Positions 1-12,000 of a stretch of DNA of 64,000 nucleotides are shown one piece after another (the first letter of the stretch is position 1; every line of letters starts with the position of its first letter). A model generated the notes under the pieces. It was not told the origin of the DNA and did not search any database. It was given only the letters and a program-made list of their open reading frames with translations. Made by a program: the position numbers and the translations under genes. The DNA is from Membranipora membranacea (lineage: Eukaryota > Bryozoa > Gymnolaemata > Cheilostomatida > Membraniporidae), in the NCBI GenBank assembly GCA_914767715.1, contig OU612075.1, positions 12,340,001 through 12,404,000 of the forward strand, given 5' to 3'.

Positions 1-29
1 TAAATCGCTGAATCAGTGGATCACCTAAG

Positions 30-2111
30 TACCGTGGCCCAGAAAGCCGGATAAAACTAAACTTATCTGCTGTGAATTTAATTTAAAAAGGCCTGAATTG
101 AATTAAACATTTCATTGAATTTAATCAAACTTCTCTGCATCAAACTTTTCTGTTCTGCATCAAACTTTTCTACTCTGAATCAAACGTTTCTACTTTGAAC
201 CTAACTTTTCCGCTCCATTGATATCAACCACCCTATATTATATATTGCTGTATGTAGGTCCTCAGTCTACCAATAGTTCATAGACAATAGGCTTTCATTT
301 CAATTCATCACTGATGATTTGCAATAGAACTGCATGACAGTCTTTATCAAGGCCACAGTCACACAGCATGGACAATACGTTTCTCCCAAACATTTCGAAC
401 AGCTATATCAGAAATCTCTATTTAAACTGGTTTATACAGGGAGACCCTCTGTTTGATTTTCTAGACAGACTATTATTTCTTCATGTATGTTGGATCCTAA
501 ACCCGTCCAGCACATAAATGTGAAGAGTGTATCATCAATGATTGCCTCAACAGACAGAAAGTCTCATTTTCTTCAGACCCATCCTTTCACAAATCTCGTT
601 AGGCTATACTCTGGCGCTAGGCTATTATCATGTATGAGTCTGAGTATGTATGAGTCAGATTGCTAACAAAAATGTATAACATTCTGCTGATGCAAAGCAA
701 TAAAACCTCATAGAAAACAAAGAGCTGGCATCTGACCAGATTCAATTCTATTTCATAACACCTGCTCTTACTAAAACAATTATCCTAGTAGAGGCTGGCC
801 CTTGCAAAAACCTCCGCACCACTTGGAATACTATTATTACATCTGTATGTATTACCTAGGTAAAAACTCCCAGTAAATTTCCCTAATTGGGATGTTTTCT
901 GGAACTGCAATTTTAGCCTGTCCATATTATCAAAGTAGTATTATCTCCTGTGTGGTTATGCAGCAACCCACTGGTGAGAATTGTCATGTTTGTATCAGTA
1001 TCAATTAAAAGTTTGACAAATTGTTTGAAATTGTGGTATTAGGTCAGACTCGCGCTAACAATATGAGTAAGGTTTTTGGGTGAGGATTGTGGCCAGCAAA
1101 ACCATAAGCCCATTTATTTGTAGTGACCTCACTTAGATTGCTGCAGAATTCATATTGTCAAGCTAGCAGAAAACAATGTCCATACATAGCTTCATTTGTT
1201 TTAAATGTTATATTGGTTATTATAGAAATTTCATGGAAATCGATTATTGGTAATGAGTGGAAGAATAAATTTTATGACTTTACCATTAGTAAGATAGCAA
1301 TGAAAATTCCCTTTTTGTATAGTATAAGAAAGATTTGTGGCTGAGGCCAGTCAGTCCAGGGCTGGTGATAAGCTGTTGCCCTTAGTATAGTAAAGGTCGC
1401 TATTAAAGTTCGTTCCCAAAAACTAGGCTTGTTTGTTGACTAACGAAACAAGTATGATAAGAGTAGTGGTTAGGCCCACAAATGAAATTGATGTTTCATC
1501 ATGACTGTATACGACAAAAGGTCCCACTTGTAAGGATTTTCCATTTGCTTTCAAAGCTATTTGGGAATTCAACAAATATTTATAAATGTATTGATTTCTT
1601 ATACCTTTGTATTATTGAAATTCCCTGATTAAAAACCTGTAGTTCATAAAGCTGTATGGGACCAAATCTTAAATAATAGACCTGCATGTATGGTATACAA
1701 TATTTGTACTGGGAACGCCCAAAAATAGCTGGTTACTCATCTTTCATCTTCCTTCTAACAAAATGTGCACCAAAATATTCTGTGAGGCAAATTTGTAGAT
1801 TGAGGACCTGCATACAGTAATACATGGTATATAGGGTGGTTGATATCAATGGAGCGGAGAAGTTTGATTCAAAGTAGAAAAGTTTGATGCAGCAGAACAA
1901 GATTTGATGCAGAGTATAAAAGTTTGATGCAGAACAGAAAAGTTTGATGCAGAACAGAAAAGTTTAATTCAGAGTAGAAAAGTTTGATTAAGAGGAGAAA
2001 AGTTTGATGCAGAACTTGAAAGTTTGATGCAGAAAAGTTTAATGCAGGCCTTTTTTAAATTAGATTTGCAGCAGATAAGTTTAATTTTATCCGGCTTTCT
2101 GGGCCACGGTA
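30..2111. mobile_element. 2.08-kb foldback DNA element in DYNC2H1 intron
   Basis: The ends are inverted copies starting TACCGTGGCCCAGAAAGCC. The inverted arms run on for at least 240 bp (about 30-275 and 1800-2111) and include several degenerate direct repeats of a CATCAAACTTTTCT unit. Both ends are bounded by CCTAAG (24-29 and 2112-2117), a 6-bp target duplication, or 7 bp if the adjacent A is counted. The paralogous intron in the pseudogene (about 30965-30985) has a single CCTAAG and no insertion. No transposase ORF is visible in the 1.5-kb core, so the element looks non-autonomous. Superfamily is undecided. Confidence 0.85.
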
Positions 2112-2433
2112 CCTAAGAGTGAAATAACATCGAAAAACACCACATCATTCCTGATAACTGGACAGAGAATTCCATATTTGACGAATAACTCATCATAAAA
2201 TACTTGATGCAGCGTCTGCACCTATTGAGGGGGGCAGTTGTTCACACAAACAAAACTCCCAATTACCATCAAAATCACATAGTTATCCAGGCTATGGGTG
2301 ATGTACGCTGTATTACTGTTATAGTGATACCTTAATGTGGTTTCGGTTTTCGTATAAATTAATTTCGGATATTTATGATGCTAATGAGTTTGTGGGTTCT
2401 CGGTTCGTTGCTGCAACACCTTTATTATTGTAG

Positions 2434-3097
2434 GACGCAAACTTCACAACAAGTGTTGAGCTGGCTGTGCGATTCGGTAAGACGCTGCTAATACAGGAAA
2501 TGGATACTGTGGAGCCCATACTCTACCCACTATTGCGAGGAGATTTGATCAGGTACTTGGCTATCAAATTACATGGAAAATTTATCTTAATTAAGCTCAG
2601 TGTGGAAAACTTTTAGTTCATAGTTGATAGAAGTCAATTTTAAAAATATTTAATATTATTATGGATTTGGGAGTCATTTGTCAGCCTCACTTGGTTGCAT
2701 AGGACTGCTCTGGCCATCATGATAATACCGGAATATATTGCCCTTTCCACTTGGTTGGCCTTCCTGATGAAAATTTTAGTGTGTGGGCAGATGGAATATC
2801 TCCAAATGACTATGCTTCTTAGTTCATTTTGTAATGATCAACTTGTATTTTTCCAAGACAATAAACAGTTCTGTGTTAGTTAAATCAGTTGTTTTACTTT
2901 CATATTTAACCCACTGTTTGTTTGCCAGCCAAGGACCGCGCTATGTAGTTCAAATTGGAGATAAGATGATTGATTATAACGAAGAGTTCAAACTCTTCAT
3001 GACCACCAGAAATCCAGCTCCAGAAATACCACCCGATGGACTAGCTATCATCACAGAGGTCAACTTCACCACAACAAGAGCTGGATTGACTGGACAG
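2434..3097 (+). CDS. DYNC2H1: DYNC2H1 exons for the AAA5 core
   Basis: Two exons (2434-2552 and 2929-3097) encode the part of AAA5 that follows the stalk. The first reads NFTTSVELAVRFGKTLLIQE and then VEPILYPLLRGDL. The second carries GPRYVVQIGDKMIDYNEEF, followed by FKLFMTTRNP and the NFTTTRAGLTGQ segment that leads to the buttress. The first exon ends two bases into a codon (AG), completed by C to give Ser. The second ends in phase 0 after CAG. The first exon has a same-length copy in the pseudogene at 31211-31329, and that copy is interrupted by a stop. Confidence 0.95.
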
Positions 3098-6000
3098 GTA
3101 GGCTTTATATGGTTAGAGAATCTCATTATAGAATTTTTATTTGATTTTTATTTTAATTATGCGGGCTGCATGAATAACTGGGCTTCACCTCAGAAATTTG
3201 TCAACATCTATTTGTGTAAGTTATTAGCTAAATTGGGGATCATCTTCACAAACTTTGAAGGGGATATCCCCATAATTGTTCCACAGTTTATGTACACATC
3301 ATGCAACTACCGTACGAGCTGCTGGGAAGAAGTTTTGGAAATAGTTGTGTAAGATGTGCACGTGAAAGGTACTTTCTCTTACATATAACAATATTTTAGT
3401 GATTCTATTTTCGGACCATGGACTCTATAAATGCCATAAACTCTGTTTTCCAGAGTGTTGTGCTGTACAATCTCGAAAATATTTCTATTTCAAGCTTACT
3501 TGAGTCCATTGCTGTAGTTATCAAATAGACTTCGTGGTCATATCAGGTTATGCAATGCTTTGATAACTAATATGCTATGTATATTTCAATATGGCATGGG
3601 AAACCTGAGCTAGAAGTGTGAAAAACAGAACTGCAATACTACGGATTGATAACTAACATGTTATATATATTTTTATATAGCTTTTAGCACAATCTATACA
3701 GCATGAGAAGCCTGAGCTAGAAGTGCGAAAAACGGAACTGCTGAGAACTGAAGAGGATCTGAAGATTCAGTTAGCCAAGCTTGAAGGGTCATTGCTTGAA
3801 GAATTGGCAAATGCTAAAGGTGAACTATCTAAACAATGCCTATAACCAGGCTCAAATTCAACTTCTCAAAGATAAAAGGCTTATACCTGGAGTCTTAGCC
3901 GTGTAAAGCTGCATTCACACTGCAGATTATTTGATCATGTGGAGCAACATAAATTCTGAATTTTTTGACATTGCCACCCAATGCATGTTTTTGTTGCTCC
4001 CAATGATATATTCGTAAATTAAACATCTGATAGAAAACCTGACATTGAAATCTGTACGAAAGTCTGCAGTATAAATTGTAAATGCTATATCCCAAGGAAG
4101 TAGTACCTTTTCTAAGCTAAGCTAGTGAAGTAGCAACTGTCATCTATGCTATTGTTTGTTATCTGGACCAGTAAACTTGGTAGCACCTCATTCACCATCA
4201 TCATCAATGTCCTGAAACATTTGTCACTCTGCTGTAGGAAACATACTGGAGAATAAAGAACTGCTGGCCTCACTAAACCAGACTAAAGCGAGTAGTACCA
4301 CTATTACTGACTCACTTAATGAGAGTATGAGACTGCAAGCTGATCTAGATAAGGTAAAAAAAGTACCAAAGTGTGCTTTTGCTACACGGTAGAGCCGAAT
4401 GATGTAGATAAAGTTTATTGTATATACAGTGGCAAAGATCAACAGGCTCCTGTCAAAGCAACTGTTTTAGCTGGCTTGAAAAATAATTTAATGGTCTGTA
4501 ATGCAAAAATAATCAAAAGGGTAGCTCGCCATATCGTCTTCATTCATTCATTTGTCCTTTTAAAAGAGCACGGCTCTGTTAAATCTATTCCAACCTGACT
4601 TTTGCAGGAACGAGACGCCTACCTGCCTCTCGCACAGAATGGAAGTAGGCTTTTCTTTGTCATCTCAGATCTGGCTAAGATCAACAACATGTACCGCTTC
4701 TCACTGGCAGCCTTCCTTAGACTGTTCCAGAGGTCACTAGACATAGATAACAGCACAGGTTCTATGGACATGCGCATCAAAAGTCTCAATGGCTGTCTGC
4801 AGAAACTTGTCTATGAATATGTGTGCAGGTAAGCTTGATCTTGTGTTTCATCATTCATTGATGATATTTCTTTGATTGAACTTGTTGCAACTGGTTAGAG
4901 CAGTCCGGACTTGGGAAGCATTTCTCATTGATTCTGCCAGCCCTTGAGTACCTTCAGGTGAGTCTAATCCTCGTAACTAGCTGACTGAAGCTGTCTGCAC
5001 TCAAGATAATGTGTTTACTGTCTGCAGCTAGTTGTTTTCATCTCTGTGTTACTGCAAAATAGCACTGGTTCTAGGGCGGGTTTATTCTTGCATCACAGCT
5101 TGTGGTATCTTAGATTGATTCATGAAACCTTGCATGATGCTTATGGTAGGAGTAGTAAACATGCTTGGTGCTGATACCTAACCTAATTGTTGTGTCGCCT
5201 TGCTTGAACCTGTACGATGAAGACTCCAGGCATGATTGGTTATTCTGGTGTTTCTCTCTTGATTAGAGATACTGTCACAACTAAGTCAGCAGGGGCCTTT
5301 CAACTATCTTCTCCTACTTTTCCTTTTATTTAACATATTATACTTTTTTGACTATGCTTGAAAACGTCATCAAAGTTAAAACACTTCTCTGTCCTTTCAG
5401 ATCACTATTTAAAGCAGATCGGTTGATGTTTGCTCTGCATATGGTGCATGGCATGTTTCCCGACCAGTTCCAGGAGAAGGAATGGGACCTGTTTTCTGGT
5501 CTCATTGTGTCAGACATTAAGACTGACGGACAGAAACATGATCGTGATTTACCACAGTGGTTAGATCAGGACAGAATGGCTGCTGTATCCCTACTAAAGA
5601 CCACACTGCCTCAAGTCCATCAATCACTCTGTCTTACTGTAAGCTCATCAATCTAGCCTCTCCACCAATGACATATTTATAAAGATGTCCATGTAGTAGG
5701 GTTTGTTGTGGGGTCATTAACGGTGGCAGCAGCGTCAGTAATAATTGTTGCTGGATTCCTACTAGGACTACTGAAACTCATAGGTTGATCTTGTACATGT
5801 TATAAACTCATATTGTTTTGAATTTGTGATTCAGTACTTTGGCATTTGCTTATGAATAACAATGTTGTAAAAGAACCAGGCAGACTTCATTCTAATGGAA
5901 AAGTCTCTGTGCTTCACCAAACCATATTTTTCAGGATTCTGACTTGTGGTCTCAGTTTTCTCGAAGTAACAACTGCGATGAGAACTTCCCATCAAGCATC

Positions 6001-9000
6001 TCAAAGAGAGTATCAGCCTTCCAAGAGCTGCTGCTCATCCAAGCTGCCAGACCTGATAGACTACAGAGCGCCATGAGCTCATTCGCATGCCGATCCCTAG
6101 GTACGTGAACCACATGAAACATGCCTTGTTTGAGTTCTCAAACTCAGCCAGGTATAACTGGGAATGGCCTTTCCATTATCAGCCACATATTGCAATAAAC
6201 ACTGGTTGAGAACATGCGAGGTTGCGCACTTAGACTAGCTGTTTTCATGATCAGTTTTTCTCTTCAGTGTTATTCCTGCTTCAATTCAAACATCAACCTC
6301 TTTCATAAGGTTCAACAATGACCAGAGAACCTTGGCGGTTGGAATCAATCATAGTCAAAGCTAAAACTATTGGTGTTCACTCTTGTTTTGTATTCAGCTC
6401 TGTTTCTTTGTTTCTTTAAAGGAATGAAGGAGTTAGCTCCTCCAACAGTTAATCTTAAGAATCTGTATGAAAAGGAAACGCTATGTAGTGAACCAATACT
6501 AGTAATCATCTCCCCTGGTGCCGATCCTTCCCAGGAGCTAGAAGAACTGGCGGCTCAAGTCGTTGGATCGGAAAAATATCATCAGGTATGCCAACCTCAT
6601 AGTCATCAACACCATCATTGAATTCATTACCGTGATCAACATCATGATCAATATCATGGTCAACATCATGATCACTATCGTGATTGATATCCTGATCAAT
6701 ATCGTGATCAATACCGTGATCAATATCGTCATCAACATTGTGATCAACAACTTGGGTTCATCATCATTGCATATCAGACTTTCAAGAGACCAGATGCTGA
6801 ATTGACCAGAAATGATGTTGCAAAAGAAAAAGATCGTGACACATTTGAAAATGAACAAGGCTATGGAGATTGAGATTATAAGAATGACGAATGTAACAAG
6901 ATGATGAGTGTGATCAGCTTTTGAAAGCTGATGATGATGATGAGAACATTGACAAAAACAAATTGGTCACTCCAGCTGTACCTACATTACCATAGAGCTT
7001 TGCATTGCGTAGTGTTTTGTAGCGTTGCGTAGCCTTGCGTAATGTCTCACTGTGGTGAGGTACTAAGGATAATTTCATTGGGTCGAGGTCACAAATTGAT
7101 CCAAACAACGGATGAACATACCAGGTCTTACAAAGATTCCATCTTGAGATCCTTATTTTTAGAATACATTAAGAAGATTGTTGTGGTGGAATTATTTATA
7201 TATCTCATGTTGTGTAATACAATTTCTTATACAGGTTGCCATGGGTCAAGGACAGGCTGAGATTGCTGTGCAACTACTTCAAGAATGTGCTCGTAATGGT
7301 AAGTCTCCAGCCCATAAATTAATAACAAATCAAATTGAACCCTTTTTCTCTTTCGCTTCATAATTATAATCAACATGCTGAAACAAATTTCAAATATGAG
7401 GAGGAAAATCTATGTTTTCCAATTATTTAAGGGTGTCTCTTTTCGCAATTATTTTATTCTCGTATTCTGATTCATATATTTAATAGTTTATTGAAGTGAT
7501 TGAATTTATATTTTCCAGGTGAATGGTTGTGCCTGAAGAATCTTCACCTGGTTACTGCATGGCTTCCAAGCCTAGAAAAAGAGCTCAATTCACTGCAGCC
7601 AAATGAGAAGTTTCGTTTGTGGCTCACAGCAGAAGTCCATCCAAAGTTTCCAACCATACTTCTACAATCGAGTCTTAAGATCACCTATGAGGTAAGGCTT
7701 CTTACTTCCCTTGCTATTTTGGTTTTCCCAAAAATTAAAGTCCCTGCCAGCAATTAATTCTTTGAGGCCGGGAACTCTGTCGAGGCTCCTATGCTCAGCC
7801 AGCTAGAAACAATAGAAATATGAGTGAAACCAAGATGACCCCACTTATTAATTTGGTATGACAAATAGAGGTCTGCTGTTTGACCATTCTCAGATTGTCT
7901 GCCATTGAATAGAAGGAACCGTAAAGCGGAAGCATCAAATTTGAGTTCAACCCCTGATGACTCCCATTTTTCTCATACGGTCCTATGACTGCAATATTCA
8001 TATCATTTTCTCCCCCCCTCCCTTTAGTTCAATCTATTTCTATTCATTTGCATGTATTCTTTTACATTCTAGGCACCTCCAGGAATAAAGAAGAATCTGC
8101 TGAGGACATTTGAATCCTGGACTCCCCAGTTCTTTAGTGAAGGAGGAAATGTTGTCAGATCCCAGGCTTTGTTTGCTTTAGCCTGGTTCCACGCAGTATG
8201 CCAAGAGAGGAGGAATTTTATTCCCCAGGTAAGGCTCTTTAACAGTTATTTTCCTTCACACCAGTCAAATCTGGTGCTCACTTTGAGGGGGCGAACATAG
8301 TATGGTTCGTTAGTAATGAGTGAAAACACCCCTACGGTGTTGACAAGCGTCACAGGTCAGCCATTTAAAAATGCCACTATGACAAAAACCTCACATCATT
8401 TGTTCTATCTTGTCACCTTAAAAATACCAACAATCACCAAGGGTGGTCATATGAAATGTGGTGAGAGGTGCTTACTGCTCTGTCATTTGTTTGCTGTTTG
8501 TAAGATTTGGAAGGGATGAGTAGTGCTGCTGGGGATATTCAAATGAGTATCAAAGCATGTGATTTTTTGGTGTGGGATACATCAACGCTTGTTACATTTT
8601 GAGGCTTGTAGATTGAGATGTTTATGATCTATTCTAAATAGTTTGGACCCTCAAACTAGCCTGTTGAATTGATGCGCTCACTATTCATGAGATGTTAGAC
8701 AATTGACCAGATCCGTAAAACCTCCATAAATTGATGCTCGACAAGAGGTTCAACATCTACTATGGTTTATTTTATATTCCCGTTTGTACCCTCTCTCTCT
8801 CTCACAGGGTTGGACAAAGTTTTATGAGTTCTCTATGTCAGACTTGAGGGCGGGTGCAGACATCATAGACAGACTTTGTCGCCGCTCCGGAAGGAATGAT
8901 GTACCCTGGAACTTCGTCCATGGCCTATATGAGCAAGCCATATACGGTGGAAGAGTAGACAACCCTTTTGATATACAGGTAATTGAAATTTCACAACCAT

Positions 9001-12000
9001 ATATACCAAACCATACATGCCTAAAAACTGGGTATTATTATAATGACCTATTCTTTACGGATGCTGTGAGCTCTAAATGACCTTAACAGCTTCTATTTCG
9101 ACTAGGTATTTTAAACTAGGTGTGTTAGATTGCAGACCCACTGATTCTGCATGTCATGTTTTTGTCGGAAGCGTGGAGTACATGGCTTTCTGTTCTGCCA
9201 TCTGGCTGTGTAAGACCGTTCACAACAACTGTCAACAACTAGCCTTTTTGGAATTTCGAGGCTCATTTGACAACATTGACCAATTAGTTCATGTATAAGC
9301 ATTCATCTGATTGGCGGCAATGCTTCTAGGGATAGCAAGGCCTTTTGATTTTTCCCTTGAGTAGTAAATAATGGCTAGTGTTGCCTTTGATGTCCAAAAT
9401 ATATGTTCAGTTGTATTTAGCACAAACTATAATTCTTGATCAGGTGGATAATCTTATGCTCGGTTCACATTGTCCCAGATGACACTAGGATGCCATCCCA
9501 GATGCTTATCCCAGTCACATTATAATATTCATCCCAGATAGCCATCCCAGATAGCCATCCCAGATAGCCATCCCAGATAGCCATCCCAGATAGCCATCCC
9601 AGATAGCCATCCCAGATAGCCATCCCAGTCAATGTGAACCAGAAAATGACACAATCCCAGACTGTCTGGGTCCGTCTGGGATAGCATCGGGAAAGTTTGA
9701 CGCTTACGAACTTTCCCGATGCTATCCCAGACGGAACCAGACAGTCTGGGATTGTGTCATTTTCTGGTTCTCATTGACTGGGATGGCTATCTGGGATGAA
9801 TGTTATAATGTGACTGGGATAAGCATCTGGGATGGCATCCTAGTGTCATCTGGGACACTGTGAACCAAGCATTAGTAATTATTGGTTCTGAGATTAGCTT
9901 CAGTTAAAGCGCTCAAACGTTGGATGGGTAGCTGGTACTGGCATTTAATAATCATCCACAATTGGGATGTGGCTTTGATGTGGATGGGCAATTATTTGGT
10001 GATTTTACCGGGTGTATAACAACGTGCCTAAATTTTCGCCCACTCATGGCTTTTTATGTATCAAAGATATCTGAATTTTGATCTTTATCTTTGGTTACAT
10101 AACCACCTGTTCCCACATATTGTCATAATGTGCTTTTAGAATTCCTAACACTAAGTGTAAAATTGTAGGAGCGGAAAATGCTGAAATTCTCTCACCGTAT
10201 GAAAGTGCAAATTGCATCTCAAACAGGTCGGCACATCATACACAGATAAAAATATAACCCCCTAAAAAAGGCAACGCAAGTGTGAAGCTAAGTAGCATTG
10301 TGGCCCTGGCCACAGATAGGTGTGCCATACAAAGTACATAAAACATATGATATGTATTTTTTACCTTCTACACCCATGGCAAACTATGGAGTTGATAAGC
10401 CAAATGGGTATTTAACTGATGCGTTCTGTTCACAGGTGATGCGCTCGTATCTGAGTCAGATATTCGATGCTGTCAATCTTTCTGCTGGCGGGAAATCTGG
10501 TAAGAAGCTCGGGCCAATCAAGATGCCTGCTTCTGTCACACATGCTGTAAGTACTTACATCACAACTATCGGTGCCATATTGGCTCTTGGAAGGGTTATC
10601 TGGAGAATGGAAACCGTAAGGGATAATGTGACTGGTACCCTACGCCTAACCTAACTGTGATGATTAAAAATGCGAGTAACTCTGAAAATTATTCTGGTAT
10701 ATATACATCAGAGTGAAAATTATAATCATTTTTCGATGGCAAACAATGCTGAAAGGTCATTACCTAATTGACTGCTTAAAGGCTACCCAAATACCAGTGC
10801 ATGTTATATTCAGGCAGTTACTTATGATAAAGTTTTGCCAGATTTGCATGGTAAAAAATTAAATTCTCTGCTTAGCATGAATTATTGATGGTGGAAAGCG
10901 TGCCTTCCATAAGCGAAGGTAACTCCCATTCTCTGCATCATGATGTCACAGTCTCCCGGAAGCGATTCTTTCTTGTAGTGCACATCCGTGAGGCAGTGAC
11001 ATCATAATGTAGAGAATGGGAGTCAACTTTCCTTATGGAAGGCACTCTTTACACCACCAATAATATATGCCAAGTAGATCATTGACTATTTTCACCATGT
11101 GAATCTGAGACAACTCTGTCATAAGTAACTGCAGGACTATAACATGCTTTGTTCTTTGGATACTCTTTAATCATTTTGTTTCAATAGACACTCCTTCATT
11201 GAATTAATTGGTCTTCTATGTATCGGTTACGATATTAGTTGATCCGTTGATATACAATTTAGATTGATTTTAATAAACACTTTATCCATGATCCTGAGCT
11301 TATAAAATCCTGATTATAACATGTGCAATTCCTATCGCCACCGCCACTTGTAGGACTTGCCTATTTGACCCCTCAATGCCTTGATCATGACTTCCCCTCG
11401 TGTTGTCCCCATCCACTGTGAAATCTTAGCTTCCAGTTTAAAAGCGTGAAGATAATACGATGCCGGTGTAAGGTGACCCTCCGGCTACATTCCGATCAAA
11501 ATTATATGAAAGTGTGATAAATAAGAGTGTTGTCGTTTTATAACTTGAATATTTCAACAAGATATCCAGAGCTTATTATACAAGATGTTCTTCTGATAAT
11601 CTCAGTTTTTGATCTTCTTGGTTTCTGATATCCCATTTACATTTCAGGATTTTGTGGAGACAATCAACACACTGCCAGAATTCGACAAGCCATCATACTT
11701 TAATCTTCCTGAGAATATAGAGAGGGCAAGCCAGAGAAACATCAGTAGTCAGGTCATCTCGCAGCTCAGGGTGCTGATGAGGGCCGATGCTAAAGCAAGC
11801 AAGTTTGACAAGGAACTCTGGCAAAATGAACTGAGCCCTCTACTTAATCTGTGGAAGCGACTGAATCAGGTTGGCAGCATTTTCAACTATTTTGTTTTGT
11901 CATCTCAATACCTGTCTTTAATGCAACTACTTTTATTCTAAATACACTGAGTGACAGGTTTTCACTATTCCAAATATAATTAATAATGTAATAATGTAAT

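Noticed and set aside
6538-6858. Ile/Val/Asn-rich ORFs on both strands
   Set aside because: They are translations of a 12-bp intronic tandem repeat.
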